Position numbers and translations under genes: made by a program | From: Treponema sp. | Lineage (GTDB): Bacteria; Spirochaetota; Spirochaetia; Treponematales; Treponemataceae | NCBI GenBank assembly: GCA_016292805.1 | Contig: JAEDFM010000003.1 | Coordinates: 1 to 64,000, forward strand | DNA length: 64,000 nucleotides | Direction: 5' to 3' | Notes under the pieces: model-generated | Database searches by the model: none | What the model was told of the DNA's origin: nothing | Seen by the model: the letters and a program-made list of their open reading frames with translations, nothing else | In this document: in pieces, positions 32,963-41,661 of the stretch | Position numbering within the stretch: the stretch's first letter is position 1 | Layout: each line of letters opens with the position of its first letter

Positions 32963-33884
32963 TATTTTACAAGGTACATCAGGAAGAAAAGTGAAGGGGC
33001 CTTCTGCAAATTCTATTGTTACTCCTTTAATTGGTGTAAGCAGTCATATTAAAGAAATTGAATTACTTTCTAAAACAGTTTCTCAAAATAATGCCTCTGT
33101 ATTACTGGTTGGAGAAAGAGGAACTGGTAAAAGACTGATTGCTCGAAATATTCATTATTTTGCAGCAGGTAACTTTTCAACTTTTTTTGAGATTAATTGT
33201 AAGTCATTTTCAGAAGATGAAATAAAAAGAGTTTTTCATGAATTAAAGCATTTTATTGGTTTTGATAAAAGAATTTCTCTTTTTGTCAGTTCTATAAATG
33301 AACTTTCAAAAGAATTACAACAGGCTTTTTTAGATACAATAAAGTCAGCTAAATCTTCAAATATTAATCTTAAAATTATTTGTTCATTAGAAAATAATCT
33401 TGATGAACTTGTTAATACTGGTAATTTTAGTTCAGATCTTTATTATCAGTTGAATGCAGTTGTAATAAATGTTTTGCCTTTACGACAGCGTAAAGAAGAC
33501 ATCATTCCTATTGCAAATTACTACTTAAATAGTTTTAATCAGAAATCTGGATATGCTTTTACAGATTTTACAGAGTCTGCAAAAGAAGAAATGGAAAATT
33601 ATTTCTGGACTGGAAATGCAGATGAACTGATTAATTCAATTCAAAGAGGATTTATAGTAGGAAAAGTTCCTTTGATTAATTCAGAAGATTTAGGAATTGG
33701 AATTGCTGCTGCAAGTGATACAGAAACAAAAACCTTGAAAGAAGCACTTGATGCTTTTAAAAAGGATTATGTTACCAAGGTTCTTCAGGAAAATGGCTGG
33801 AATCAGACAAAAACTGCTAAGATACTTGGAATACAACGGACTTATGTGATAAGATTAATAAACGAATTACAGATCCGTAAATAA
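32955..33884 (+). CDS. Degenerate NtrC-like AAA+ regulator with Fis-type HTH
   Basis: About 309 residues from ATG 32955 (GGAG upstream). The AAA+ domain has Walker A VGERGTGKRLIARNIH (about 56-63) and family segments INCKSF, FSSDLYYQLNAVVINVLPLR and RKEDIIPIANYYL. However the sigma-54-contact GAFTGA loop is absent and the Walker B region is ISLFVSSINELS instead of (G)GTLFLDE(I/V). A Fis-like helix-turn-helix ends the protein (NQTKTAKILGIQRTYVIRLI). No receiver domain. It therefore looks like a regulator derived from bacterial enhancer-binding proteins that can no longer hydrolyse ATP normally or open a sigma-54 complex. Confidence 0.8.
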   Translation: MRFILQGTSGRKVKGPSANSIVTPLIGVSSHIKEIELLSKTVSQNNASVLLVGERGTGKRLIARNIHYFAAGNFSTFFEINCKSFSEDEIKRVFHELKHFIGFDKRISLFVSSINELSKELQQAFLDTIKSAKSSNINLKIICSLENNLDELVNTGNFSSDLYYQLNAVVINVLPLRQRKEDIIPIANYYLNSFNQKSGYAFTDFTESAKEEMENYFWTGNADELINSIQRGFIVGKVPLINSEDLGIGIAAASDTETKTLKEALDAFKKDYVTKVLQENGWNQTKTAKILGIQRTYVIRLINELQIRK

Positions 33885-33909
33885 AGTATATATTTTGAGG
33901 TTATAAAAA

Positions 33910-34584
33910 ATGACTGAACAGAAAAACGAAACTACTTCAAGCAAAGCAGAAAAATTTGTTTCTAAAAATGCAAAAATTTTGATCGTTTGTGTTGTAGTAA
34001 TTGCTTGTGCTGTTGCTGGTTACATCTTAGGTAACTCAATCAGTTCAAAATCTAGTGCTAAAGCTTTAGCTGAAATTGATAATATTTCTTATGAATTGAC
34101 AAAAGATTCTGTTGCTCTTGAAACAACAGAACTTGATGCTAGAAGAGCTACAGCATTCGAAAAACTTGTTCCATATGCTCAGAAAGGTGGAGTTGTTGGC
34201 GTTCGTGCTAACATGCTTTGTGCTGATCTTGCTTACCAGCAGGAAAAATACGAAGATTCTGCTAAATATTGGGAAGCTGTTGCCGCTAAATCTAAAAAAT
34301 CATATACAGCACCAATTGCAAACTATAACTTAGGTGTTTGCTATGAACAGCTTGGAAAATTAGATGATGCAATAGCTGCTTACAAAAAAGCTGCTGATGC
34401 TGCTGATTTTACATTAAGAGCTCATGCTTCTTACAGCTATGGTCGTGCACTTGAAGCAAAAGGTGATTATAAAGCTGCTGTTGAAGCATATACTGCATTA
34501 AATGACAGAACTCCTGAAGATACTTGGGCAAAACTTGCTAAAACAAGAATCCTTACATTGCAGGTAGAAGGAAAAGCTGAATAA
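33910..34584 (+). CDS. Membrane-anchored TPR protein (YfgM-like)
   Basis: 224 residues. A short charged cytoplasmic N-terminus, one membrane segment at about 22-44 (ILIVCVVVIACAVAGYILG), then an extracytoplasmic TPR region (about 60-215: MLCADLAYQQEKYEDSAKYW, ANYNLGVCYEQLGKLDDAIA, SYSYGRALEAKGDYKAAVEA). This arrangement resembles YfgM/Tol-Pal-linked periplasmic TPR anchors that bind secreted protein chaperones. GAGG ribosome site. Downstream of the NtrC-like gene by 25 bp and followed by a lipoprotein gene. Confidence 0.78.
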   Translation: MTEQKNETTSSKAEKFVSKNAKILIVCVVVIACAVAGYILGNSISSKSSAKALAEIDNISYELTKDSVALETTELDARRATAFEKLVPYAQKGGVVGVRANMLCADLAYQQEKYEDSAKYWEAVAAKSKKSYTAPIANYNLGVCYEQLGKLDDAIAAYKKAADAADFTLRAHASYSYGRALEAKGDYKAAVEAYTALNDRTPEDTWAKLAKTRILTLQVEGKAE

Positions 34585-34604
34585 TTTATTCGGTAATTAC
34601 TTTT

Positions 34605-35366
34605 ATGGAAAAGGCATACTATAATATCAGACAATTTAATAAGATTATCTGGATTATTGTGTGCCTTATTTTATTTAACCTTACTTCTTGTGGTCTTGAT
34701 ACATTTTATATTCTGGATCCACCTAAAAATATACTACATAAGCCATCCTATACAAATATTGATAAGATTTATAATTATTTTGAATTTGAAACAAACGAAA
34801 ATGGGTTTGATGGTTCTTTCAAGTTTACAGGAACTGATGTGTATTATAAAATTTATAATAATCATACAACAATGCAGTCTGAAGTAGATAGAATTATTAC
34901 TTTGGCTGATAGTGAAACTAATTCTTCCAGTGCCATTGATTATTTAATAAATAAAGATAAATATAGTTATTCAAAACTTATTTACGAAGGCAATACAAGC
35001 GGAACCCTTGTACCTTATAAAAATAAATCTAGAAAAGTTAGAATTCGTTTAACGGACTTTCAGAATGAAGTTGAAAATTCTTCCAGAATAACTATAGATG
35101 GAACTTTTGTCGGAATACCATTAAGAAACAGTTCAGATAAACTAACTTTTAATTTTGGAAGAAATTCAATTGACTATGAAATTAATAAGATTCCAGTAGA
35201 TTCAGATGAGGATGTAAAAATCAGTTCATCGTCTTCTGAAAGTGGTGAATGGTATGTAGCAATGTTTGCAGTTGCTTCAGGCTGGGATACAACCTTTGCA
35301 CCAATAAATAGTGTTCCATTATATCTAGGGTCTGTAACAATAGATTCCAATTCAGAAGATAACTAG
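34605..35366 (+). CDS. Putative lipoprotein
   Basis: 253 residues. Hydrophobic signal segment about 13-27 (IIWIIVCLILFNL) followed by a lipobox LTSC (Cys at about 29), so it should be lipidated. The mature part is rich in Asn, Ser and Tyr with beta-strand patterns (YFEFETNENGFDGSFKFTGT, RVRIRLTDFQNEVENS) but no family I know. No Shine-Dalgarno sequence is visible. It follows the TPR gene by 20 bp and ends in a shared terminator. Confidence 0.75.
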   Translation: MEKAYYNIRQFNKIIWIIVCLILFNLTSCGLDTFYILDPPKNILHKPSYTNIDKIYNYFEFETNENGFDGSFKFTGTDVYYKIYNNHTTMQSEVDRIITLADSETNSSSAIDYLINKDKYSYSKLIYEGNTSGTLVPYKNKSRKVRIRLTDFQNEVENSSRITIDGTFVGIPLRNSSDKLTFNFGRNSIDYEINKIPVDSDEDVKISSSSSESGEWYVAMFAVASGWDTTFAPINSVPLYLGSVTIDSNSEDN

Positions 35367-35373
35367 GTTAAAT

Positions 35374-35406
35374 AAAAAAAGCGAAGTTTAAAACTTCGCT
35401 TTTTTT
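35374..35406. terminator. Bidirectional terminator (lipoprotein gene / tRNA-Arg)
   Basis: Perfect palindrome GCGAAGTTT/AAACTTCGC (35381-35389 with 35391-35399), flanked by seven As on the left and seven Ts on the right, so it works for both strands. Confidence 0.88.
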
Positions 35407-35407
35407 A

Positions 35408-35481
35408 TGATGCTTGAGAGAGTCGAACTCCCGACCTACTGCTTAGAAGGCAGTTGCTCTATCCAGCTGAGCTAAAGCACC
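35408..35481 (-). tRNA. tRNA-Arg (anticodon UCU)
   Basis: The minus strand gives a complete 74-nt cloverleaf. The acceptor GGTGCTT pairs with AAGCATC (one G-U), the D arm contains AGCTCAGCTGGATAGAGC, the anticodon arm is ACTGC-CTTCTAA-GCAGT with anticodon TCT, and the T arm has GGGAGTTCGACTCTC (GTTCGA loop). The discriminator is A; CCA is not encoded. The bidirectional terminator follows at once. Confidence 0.96.
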
Positions 35482-35511
35482 GATAAATATAATATATCAA
35501 ATTTCAGGGGT

Positions 35512-35940
35512 TTATTCAACACCCAGCATTTGTTTCATTGTTCTCCAGCCAAGCATTGCACATTTTACACGGGCTGGCATATGGGAAATATCCTGAAGGG
35601 CTGCGGCTTCGTCCAAAGCTTCCAGTTCTTCTTCCGAAACTTCACCTTTAATCATTCTGTCAAAAATATCAGCTAAGGCTAAAGCTTCTTCTTTTGTTTT
35701 GCCAATTACAAGCTCTGCCATCATATCTACAGAGGCCTGAGAAATTGCGCAGCCACTGCCAATAAAACTTGTATCAGTGATTTTTCCGTCTGGACCAAGT
35801 TTCATCTGCAAAGTAATCTGGTCACCACAACTTGGGTTTACACCTTCAAGACAGAAGGTTGGTTCATCCATATTTGTTTTATGGATTGGGTTTAAGTTAT
35901 GTTCGTTTAGAATTTCACGGTATAATTCTTTTGTGTCCAT
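35512..35940 (-). CDS. sufU: Fe-S assembly scaffold SufU (IscU/NifU-like)
   Basis: 142 residues. The three conserved cysteines lie in NPSCGDQ, GSGCAIS and ARVKCAML, with the SufU-type insertion between the second and third. SufU relays sulfur from SufS in many Gram-positives and spirochaetes and binds Zn2+. AAGGAG precedes the ATG. It is the last gene of sufCBDSU, separated from sufS by 96 bp that hold a palindromic repeat and a tandem repeat. Confidence 0.94.
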   Translation of the reverse strand: MDTKELYREILNEHNLNPIHKTNMDEPTFCLEGVNPSCGDQITLQMKLGPDGKITDTSFIGSGCAISQASVDMMAELVIGKTKEEALALADIFDRMIKGEVSEEELEALDEAAALQDISHMPARVKCAMLGWRTMKQMLGVE

Positions 35941-35962
35941 TTAGAAATACTCCTTATTATGG

Positions 35963-36027
35963 GATCTTGAAACAAGTTCAGGATGACAAGTGTCAGTTTT
36001 TAGTGTAACAAGTGTCAGTTTTAGTGT
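35963..36027. repeat. Palindromic repeat plus 2-copy tandem repeat between sufS and sufU
   Basis: ATCTTGAA/TTCAGGAT (35964-35971 with 35977-35984) forms a palindrome whose minus strand reads GTCATCCTGAACTTGTTTCA, a widely dispersed intergenic repeat type. Next to it, ACAAGTGTCAGTTTTTAGTG (35986-36005) recurs with one base deleted at 36008-36027. Confidence 0.65.
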
Positions 36028-36036
36028 GATAAAATG

Positions 36037-37278
36037 TTAGTCTTTATAGCCGGACCATTCTCTTACTTTTGCAAGTTTTTCTAAGAATATATCAACTTCT
36101 TCTTCTGTGTTGTAGAAGTAGACACTGGCACGGGCACTGGACTGAACATCCAGATATTTTCCTAATGGCTGTGCACAATGGTGGCCTGCACGAATGGCAA
36201 TGTGTTCATCGCTTAAAAGTGAAGCAATGTCGTGAGGATGAACGCCATCAACTGTAAAAGTAACAATACCATTACGCATGTTGCCATGGTCTGAACCAAC
36301 AAAGTTTACATGTGGAATTTTTTTCATGCCTTCTACAAGGCGATTACTTAAAAGCTTATCCTGAGCTTCAATAAAATCAAAACCAACAGACTGAATATAA
36401 CGGATTGCAGCTGCCATTCCAACAGCATCACCGGCACTTACAGTTCCGGCTTCAAATTTATGTGGAACTTCGGCCCATGTAGCATCCTGCTGTGTGACAT
36501 ATTCAATCATTTCTCCACCAGTTAAGAAAGGTGGCATTTTTTCAAGTAATTCTTTACGGCCGTATAAGGCACCGATTCCCATTGGACCACAAAGTTTATG
36601 ACCACTCATTGCAAAAAAATCGGCACCTAAATTCTGAACATCTACTGGAATGTGTGGTGTAGACTGGGCACCATCAACAATCATAACTGCACCAACTGAA
36701 TGTGCTCTGTCAGCAATTTTTTTAATAGGATTAATTACACCTAAAACATTGCTTATGTGCACACAGGAAACAATCTTTGTTTTTGAAGTAATCTTAGAAT
36801 TGATTTCTTCATCACTGATAATTCCTGTTTTTTTGTCGCATTCCATGTAAACTAATTTTGCACCAGTCTGACGGCATACCATCTGCCATGGAACTATGTT
36901 TGAATGATGTTCCATAATTGTAATACAGATTTCATCACCAGCTTTTACATTAGAGAGCCCGTAACTGTAAGCTACGAGGTTCAAACTTTCTGTTGTGTTA
37001 CGGGTAAAAATAATTTCAGAAGAATCTTTTGCATTAATGAACCTTGCAACAGTTTCCCGTGAATGCTCATAAGCTTGTGTTGCTCTTTCGCTTAAAGTAT
37101 AAAGACCTCTAAGTGGATTTGCATTTTCAGTAGCGTAAAAATGAGACATAGCGTTTAAAACCAGGTATGGGCGCTGTGCTGTAGCAGAAGTATCGAAGTA
37201 TACTAAATGGTTATTTTCGTTTGCATTGTGTTCATCTATTGCCTTAAAAAAAGGAAAGTCTTTTCTGTATTTGTTCAT
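36037..37278 (-). CDS. sufS: Cysteine desulfurase SufS
   Basis: 413 residues, group II (CsdA/SufS). The PLP lysine lies in AMSGHKLCGPMGIGALYG, the PLP His region in TIMEHHSNIVPW, and the catalytic Cys in RAGHHCAQPLG near the C-terminus, with the short loop expected of SufS. The start MNKYRKDFPFFK matches family starts. It supplies persulfide for SufBCD through SufU. It starts 2 bp after sufD, so the two are coupled. Its distinct second copy in this window is the NifS-like gene at 56273. Confidence 0.96.
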   Translation of the reverse strand: MNKYRKDFPFFKAIDEHNANENNHLVYFDTSATAQRPYLVLNAMSHFYATENANPLRGLYTLSERATQAYEHSRETVARFINAKDSSEIIFTRNTTESLNLVAYSYGLSNVKAGDEICITIMEHHSNIVPWQMVCRQTGAKLVYMECDKKTGIISDEEINSKITSKTKIVSCVHISNVLGVINPIKKIADRAHSVGAVMIVDGAQSTPHIPVDVQNLGADFFAMSGHKLCGPMGIGALYGRKELLEKMPPFLTGGEMIEYVTQQDATWAEVPHKFEAGTVSAGDAVGMAAAIRYIQSVGFDFIEAQDKLLSNRLVEGMKKIPHVNFVGSDHGNMRNGIVTFTVDGVHPHDIASLLSDEHIAIRAGHHCAQPLGKYLDVQSSARASVYFYNTEEEVDIFLEKLAKVREWSGYKD

Positions 37279-37280
37279 AG

Positions 37281-38390
37281 TTATTTATCCAAAAAATCTG
37301 AAATTTGATTTTTAATCTCTTCATCCGGAATTAAATCTGCAGCAGCCTGAATCTTGGCGCGAGACATGATTATTTCAGCTTCTTTTTCGCTGATTCCACG
37401 GCTCTGCATATAAAAAAGAATGTCAGATGAAAGACGGCCAATTGTTGCACCGTGTTCACCTTCAACATCTTCTTCGTCACAAAGAATTACTGGTAAAGAT
37501 TTATTGATAGCTGTTGGAGATAACAAAAGGGTTTCTTCCATTTCGTTACCTTTGGAGCCGCAACAGCCGTTTTTAAAATCTATTGTACCTCTGTAAGCTT
37601 TAATTGCATTATCTTTTACAGTTCCCTTTACCTGCATATCACACTCAGTTTTTTTACCAAAGTGATAAACAATGTGGTTCATATCCAGAAACTGATTTTC
37701 TTTGCATAAATAAGCTACATTTGATTTAAAGCTGGCTTTATAATCTTTAAGCTCTGTATAAAGACCTGAATCAACATGCTGTCCGCCAAGTTCAATCTGA
37801 GTAAAGTGAACTTGAGCATTTTCAGACTCGTAAATCTGAGTGTCATCAAACTGAGTTGAATTATTGCCTAGAAGTTGAATTTTCATAATATTAAGTTTTG
37901 CATTATTCATGGCAAATACTTTAGTTTGAATAATCTGAGTTGATGGATTTCCTTTATATAAAAGAATAACTGTTGCTTCTGAATTTTCTGAGCCAAGAAT
38001 ATTCTGTACAGAAATTGAATCTGCTTCTGAGTCAAAAGTAAGAACTAATGGTTCTGAGACTTTTCCGGAAATTAAAAAATCCTGAGGAGTTTTAACTGTC
38101 TGATTGATTAATGCAGTAAGCTCTTCGTTTGTCTGCTTTGCGGCAGTTGTAATTCTTGCATTCTGTGCAGTTTTTACTTCGTCACCGTATTTTTTATCTG
38201 GAATATTTGCAATTGCAGATTTATATGTTGCTTCATAGTTAACTTTTTCAGCGGTGATTCCTTTTGGAAGAGATGTGTATTTTGCATCAGCCTGTACAAA
38301 TGTTGTATTTACAGTAACTTCGTCGCAGTTGGATTTAAGCCAGTTCCATGTAAGTGAAGGGGCAGTATTGATAGTATATTTATTTTCCAA
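37281..38390 (-). CDS. sufD: Fe-S assembly protein SufD
   Basis: About 369 residues from TTG 38390, chosen because a perfect AAAGGAGG lies 5 bases upstream and no family similarity precedes it. It contains the SufBD beta-helix core (QTKVFAMNNAKLNIMKIQLL, HFTQIELGGQ) and the family C-terminus EDVEGEHGATIGRLSSDILF then YMQSRGISEKEAEIIMSRA. The N-terminal helical part is shorter than in E. coli SufD. It forms SufBC2D with its neighbours. A TTG start in an otherwise ATG-started operon could set a lower dose. Confidence 0.92.
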   Translation of the reverse strand: MENKYTINTAPSLTWNWLKSNCDEVTVNTTFVQADAKYTSLPKGITAEKVNYEATYKSAIANIPDKKYGDEVKTAQNARITTAAKQTNEELTALINQTVKTPQDFLISGKVSEPLVLTFDSEADSISVQNILGSENSEATVILLYKGNPSTQIIQTKVFAMNNAKLNIMKIQLLGNNSTQFDDTQIYESENAQVHFTQIELGGQHVDSGLYTELKDYKASFKSNVAYLCKENQFLDMNHIVYHFGKKTECDMQVKGTVKDNAIKAYRGTIDFKNGCCGSKGNEMEETLLLSPTAINKSLPVILCDEEDVEGEHGATIGRLSSDILFYMQSRGISEKEAEIIMSRAKIQAAADLIPDEEIKNQISDFLDK

Positions 38391-38459
38391 TGTATCCTCC
38401 TTTGGATGGTAGAAACTAAGAATTGCTCCAAGTGTTAGCAATTTTTTTTAAGGAATCTG

Positions 38460-39875
38460 CTACATTGAACCTTTCATTTCAAGACGAATGAGATTATTCA
38501 TCTCAACTGCATATTCAAGTGGAAGTTCCTTACTTACAGGATTAGCGAAACCTGAAACAATCATACTTCTTGCTTCTTCCTCGCTTATTCCACGGCTCAT
38601 TAAATAGAAAATTGCATCGTTGGAAATACGGCCGATTTTAGCTTCGTGTCCAACATCGCAATCGTCTGTTAAAATTTCCATTGCTGGAATTGTATCTGAA
38701 CGGCTCTGAGAGTCTAACATTAAGCTCTGACAGGAAACGCTGGCTTTAGAGCCTTTTGCTTCTTTGCCAATGTAAACTGCTGAACGATAGAAGCTTGCGC
38801 CACCGCCCTTAGAAATTGATTTAGTTGTAATTAAACTTGTTGTGTCTGGTGCCAGGTGAACCATTTTTGCACCTGTATCAAGGCTCTGACCGTTACCAGC
38901 AAAAGTAATACCTGTAAATTCAGATTTTGCTTTGCGGCCCACAAGATCAGATTCTGGATACAAATAAGAAATATGTGAACCAAAGCTTCCTGAAACCCAT
39001 TCAATGGAACCGTTTTCTTCAACCTTTGCTCGTTTTGTGTTCAGGTTGTACATATTCTTAGACCAGTTTTCGATTGTAGAGTAGCGCAGGTGAGCACCTT
39101 TTTTTACAAAAAGTTCTACAGCACCGGCGTGAAGATTTGCTTCGTTATATTTTGGAGCAGAACAGCCTTCAATAAAGTGTAAATCTGCACCTTCATCAAC
39201 AATAATCAAAGTATGTTCAAACTGTCCTGCACCTTTTGCATTCAAACGGAAATATGACTGAAGAGGGAAGCTTAAGTGAACTCCTTTTGGAACATAAACA
39301 AAAGAACCACCAGACCATACTGCGCCATGAAGTGCTGCAAATTTGTGATCTTTTGGAGTGATAAGAGTCATAAAATACTCTTTTACCATTGGCCCCCATT
39401 CTTCAGATTTAAGAGCTTCTTCAAAGCCCATGTAAACTACGCCCTGTTTTGCAACTTCGTCCTGAACATTGTGATAAACAAGTTCAGAGTCGTACTGTGC
39501 ACCAACACCGGCCAGGGATTTTCGCTCTGCTTCTGGAATACCAAGCTTTTCGAAAGTTTCCTTAATATCATCTGGAACATCTTCCCATTTGCCGCTCATG
39601 TTTGTTTTTGGACGAACATAAGTTGCAATATTGGAAATGTTTAAGTCGTCAAAGCAAGGTCCCCATTCTGGAACTCGGAGAGAATTATATATTTCAAGTG
39701 ATTTAAGGCGGAATTCACGCATCCACTGTGGATCGCCTTTTTCTTCACTGATTTTCGCAACGATTTCTGGTGTTAAGCCACTTTCAATACGGTAGAAATC
39801 TTTTTCGTTTTCTTCGTAGCGAAAATCGTAAAAATCGCGGTTTATATCGTCTACTAATGTTTTTTCGTTTGCCAT
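38460..39875 (-). CDS. sufB: Fe-S assembly protein SufB
   Basis: 471 residues, normal length. Family blocks: PEWGPCFDDLNI, SGKWEDVPDDIKETFEKLGI, GGSFVYVPKGVHLSFPLQSY, FIEGCSAPKY, LHAGAVELFVKKGAHLRYST, and the C-terminus DCDVGHEAKIGRISNDAIFY. The scaffold Cys candidate lies in SVSCQSLMLDSQSRSDT. It is the main scaffold for de novo Fe-S cluster building. Three bases separate it from sufC. Confidence 0.97.
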   Translation of the reverse strand: MANEKTLVDDINRDFYDFRYEENEKDFYRIESGLTPEIVAKISEEKGDPQWMREFRLKSLEIYNSLRVPEWGPCFDDLNISNIATYVRPKTNMSGKWEDVPDDIKETFEKLGIPEAERKSLAGVGAQYDSELVYHNVQDEVAKQGVVYMGFEEALKSEEWGPMVKEYFMTLITPKDHKFAALHGAVWSGGSFVYVPKGVHLSFPLQSYFRLNAKGAGQFEHTLIIVDEGADLHFIEGCSAPKYNEANLHAGAVELFVKKGAHLRYSTIENWSKNMYNLNTKRAKVEENGSIEWVSGSFGSHISYLYPESDLVGRKAKSEFTGITFAGNGQSLDTGAKMVHLAPDTTSLITTKSISKGGGASFYRSAVYIGKEAKGSKASVSCQSLMLDSQSRSDTIPAMEILTDDCDVGHEAKIGRISNDAIFYLMSRGISEEEARSMIVSGFANPVSKELPLEYAVEMNNLIRLEMKGSM

Positions 39876-39877
39876 AA

Positions 39878-40615
39878 TTATTTAATGTACTGTTCAAAAC
39901 CTTCATTGTTGATTTTTTCAACTAATGAACCGTCGCCTGTGTGTACAATGTGTCCTTTTACCAGAATGTGAGTTTTATCAACTTTAAGGCTTTCAAGAAT
40001 TTTTGCGTTGTGAGTGATGATTAAAAGTGAACCACCAACTCGTTTCTGATATTCTTCAATACCTTTAGAAACTACGCGAACTGCATCAACATCCAAACCT
40101 GAGTCTGTTTCGTCAAGAATTGCAAAGTCTGGTTTAAGCATTAACAATTGTAAGATTTCTGACTTTTTGCGTTCACCACCAGAAAAGCCTACGTTTAAAT
40201 CTCGTTTTGCATAGTCTGGATTCATGTTCAAAAGCTCCATACAGGCTTTAAGCTCTTTCTGAAATTGGAAAAGTTTTACGTGTTCACCAGTTTTCTGCTG
40301 AATTGCAGAACGGATAAATGTTTCAAGAGAAATTCCTGGAACTTCAAGTGGAGCCTGGAAAGACATAAACATTCCGGCTTTTGCACGTTTATCTGTAGAT
40401 TCTTCTGTAATATCCTGGTCTTTGAAAATAATTTTTCCGCCGCTTACTTTGTAAGTAGGGTTGCCCATAAGGGTATTTCCAAGGGATGATTTTCCGGCAC
40501 CGTTAGGTCCCATAAGTACATGAGTTTCGCCAGAACCAATCTGAATACTAAGATCATTAAGAATCTGTTTGCCATCTTCAAGATTTGCGCTTAAGTTTTG
40601 AACATCTAATAACAT
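39878..40615 (-). CDS. sufC: Fe-S assembly ATPase SufC
   Basis: 245 residues from ATG 40615. ABC-type ATPase with Walker A GPNGAGKSSLG (about 35-42), Q-loop, signature VGFSGGERKKSEIL, Walker B FAILDETDSGLD with the SufC-typical acidic residues, and the H-loop ITHNAK. It powers SufBC2D. A longer frame upstream (to 40651) overlaps the promoter and is not used. There is no Shine-Dalgarno sequence; the promoter places the transcript start at or next to the A of ATG. First gene of sufCBDSU. Confidence 0.96.
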   Translation of the reverse strand: MLLDVQNLSANLEDGKQILNDLSIQIGSGETHVLMGPNGAGKSSLGNTLMGNPTYKVSGGKIIFKDQDITEESTDKRAKAGMFMSFQAPLEVPGISLETFIRSAIQQKTGEHVKLFQFQKELKACMELLNMNPDYAKRDLNVGFSGGERKKSEILQLLMLKPDFAILDETDSGLDVDAVRVVSKGIEEYQKRVGGSLLIITHNAKILESLKVDKTHILVKGHIVHTGDGSLVEKINNEGFEQYIK

Positions 40616-40622
40616 AGAAGTA

Positions 40623-40651
40623 AATATACTAAATTTTGGCTTTATAGACAA
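40623..40651 (-). promoter_or_regulatory. Promoter of the suf operon (leaderless type)
   Basis: Minus strand: TTGTCT (40651-40646), 17-bp spacer, TATATT (40628-40623), seven bases to ATG at 40615. No IscR- or SufR-like operator is recognisable. Confidence 0.65.
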
Positions 40652-40740
40652 TAAAAATAAGGAACAACCAATAAAGAAAGTAGGTTATTAGACGGCTTTC
40701 CCCTACTTATTTTTTTTATTAAAAATGATATAGTAAGGCT

Positions 40741-41661
40741 ATGAATCATAAGTCTTTTGTTTTTTTTGATTGTGAATGTGCCAACACTTTTGAAGGAGTT
40801 GGAAAAATCTGTTCTTTGGGTTATGTAATCACAGATGATGAATTAAATGTAATTGAAAGTGATGATGTGGTAATGAACCCTGAATGTGAATTTGACTGGT
40901 ATTTGTTTAGTGGAAAGGGTGGATGTAAACTGGCATATTCAAAGGATTATTTTAGAATTAAGCCTAATTTTGAATCATATTACAAAGATATTAAAAAGCT
41001 TTTTACAACAGGAAACCGTTATATTGCTGGTTTTGCTGTTGGTAATGATGTGGCTTTTGTAAATTCTGCCTGTGAACGGTATAACCTGGATTTTATTCAG
41101 TTCCGTGCATTCGATTTGGAAAAATATCTGGAAAAAACTTTTGAAAAAAAACAGAAACTTGCAGAATGGGCTGCAGAACTTGGCGTAAATGTTGCAAAGT
41201 ATCAGTCCCATAAATCGGTTGATGATGCAATGATGACTATGCTTTGTTTAAAAGCTGTTTGCATGAAAACTGGAAAATCTGCTGAACAGATTCTTACAGA
41301 AACAAAGGATTATTATGTAAATAGTGAACAGATGCTTATTGAACAGGAAGAAAGAGCTTACCGAAAGGAAGTGATGGAAAAAATTAAACGTCTGTATGGT
41401 AAAAAATCTCCAAAGCCTGGTCATAAAACTGTTCTTAATCAGAAGTTTGAAATTGATGTAAAACTTATGAAATCTGATGTAGACACTGCCTTTATTCTGG
41501 CTAAAAAGATTTACGATAATGGTGGAACTTTATATGAACACCTGGTTGGCAACGGCAGCGTAATTTTTGAAGAGGAACCTAGAGAAGAAGTTGCAAAAAA
41601 GATTGAAAGCCGTGGTTTAAAAGTTGTTCTGTTAGAAGAAATGATGGGAACATTAAGATAA
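40741..41661 (+). CDS. DEDD-type 3'-5' exonuclease domain protein
   Basis: 306 residues. The exonuclease domain (1 to about 180) has motif I FFDCECAN (D and E), a motif II candidate with Asp in GFAVGNDVAFV, and motif III HKSVDDAMM (H-x4-D, the DEDDh pattern). It resembles DnaQ/oligoribonuclease-like folds. A helical basic segment and a BRCT-like tail follow (about 235-306: FILAKKIYDNGGTLYEHLVG, RGLKVVLLEEMM). DNA versus RNA substrate is not decidable. TATAGT ends six bases before the ATG, so a leaderless start is possible, but the -35 is weak. Confidence 0.8.
   Translation: MNHKSFVFFDCECANTFEGVGKICSLGYVITDDELNVIESDDVVMNPECEFDWYLFSGKGGCKLAYSKDYFRIKPNFESYYKDIKKLFTTGNRYIAGFAVGNDVAFVNSACERYNLDFIQFRAFDLEKYLEKTFEKKQKLAEWAAELGVNVAKYQSHKSVDDAMMTMLCLKAVCMKTGKSAEQILTETKDYYVNSEQMLIEQEERAYRKEVMEKIKRLYGKKSPKPGHKTVLNQKFEIDVKLMKSDVDTAFILAKKIYDNGGTLYEHLVGNGSVIFEEEPREEVAKKIESRGLKVVLLEEMMGTLR

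Noticed and set aside
40616..40651. 12-residue N-terminal extension of SufC
   Set aside because: The extension covers the -10 box and spacer of the suf promoter, and SufC proteins begin at the later Met.
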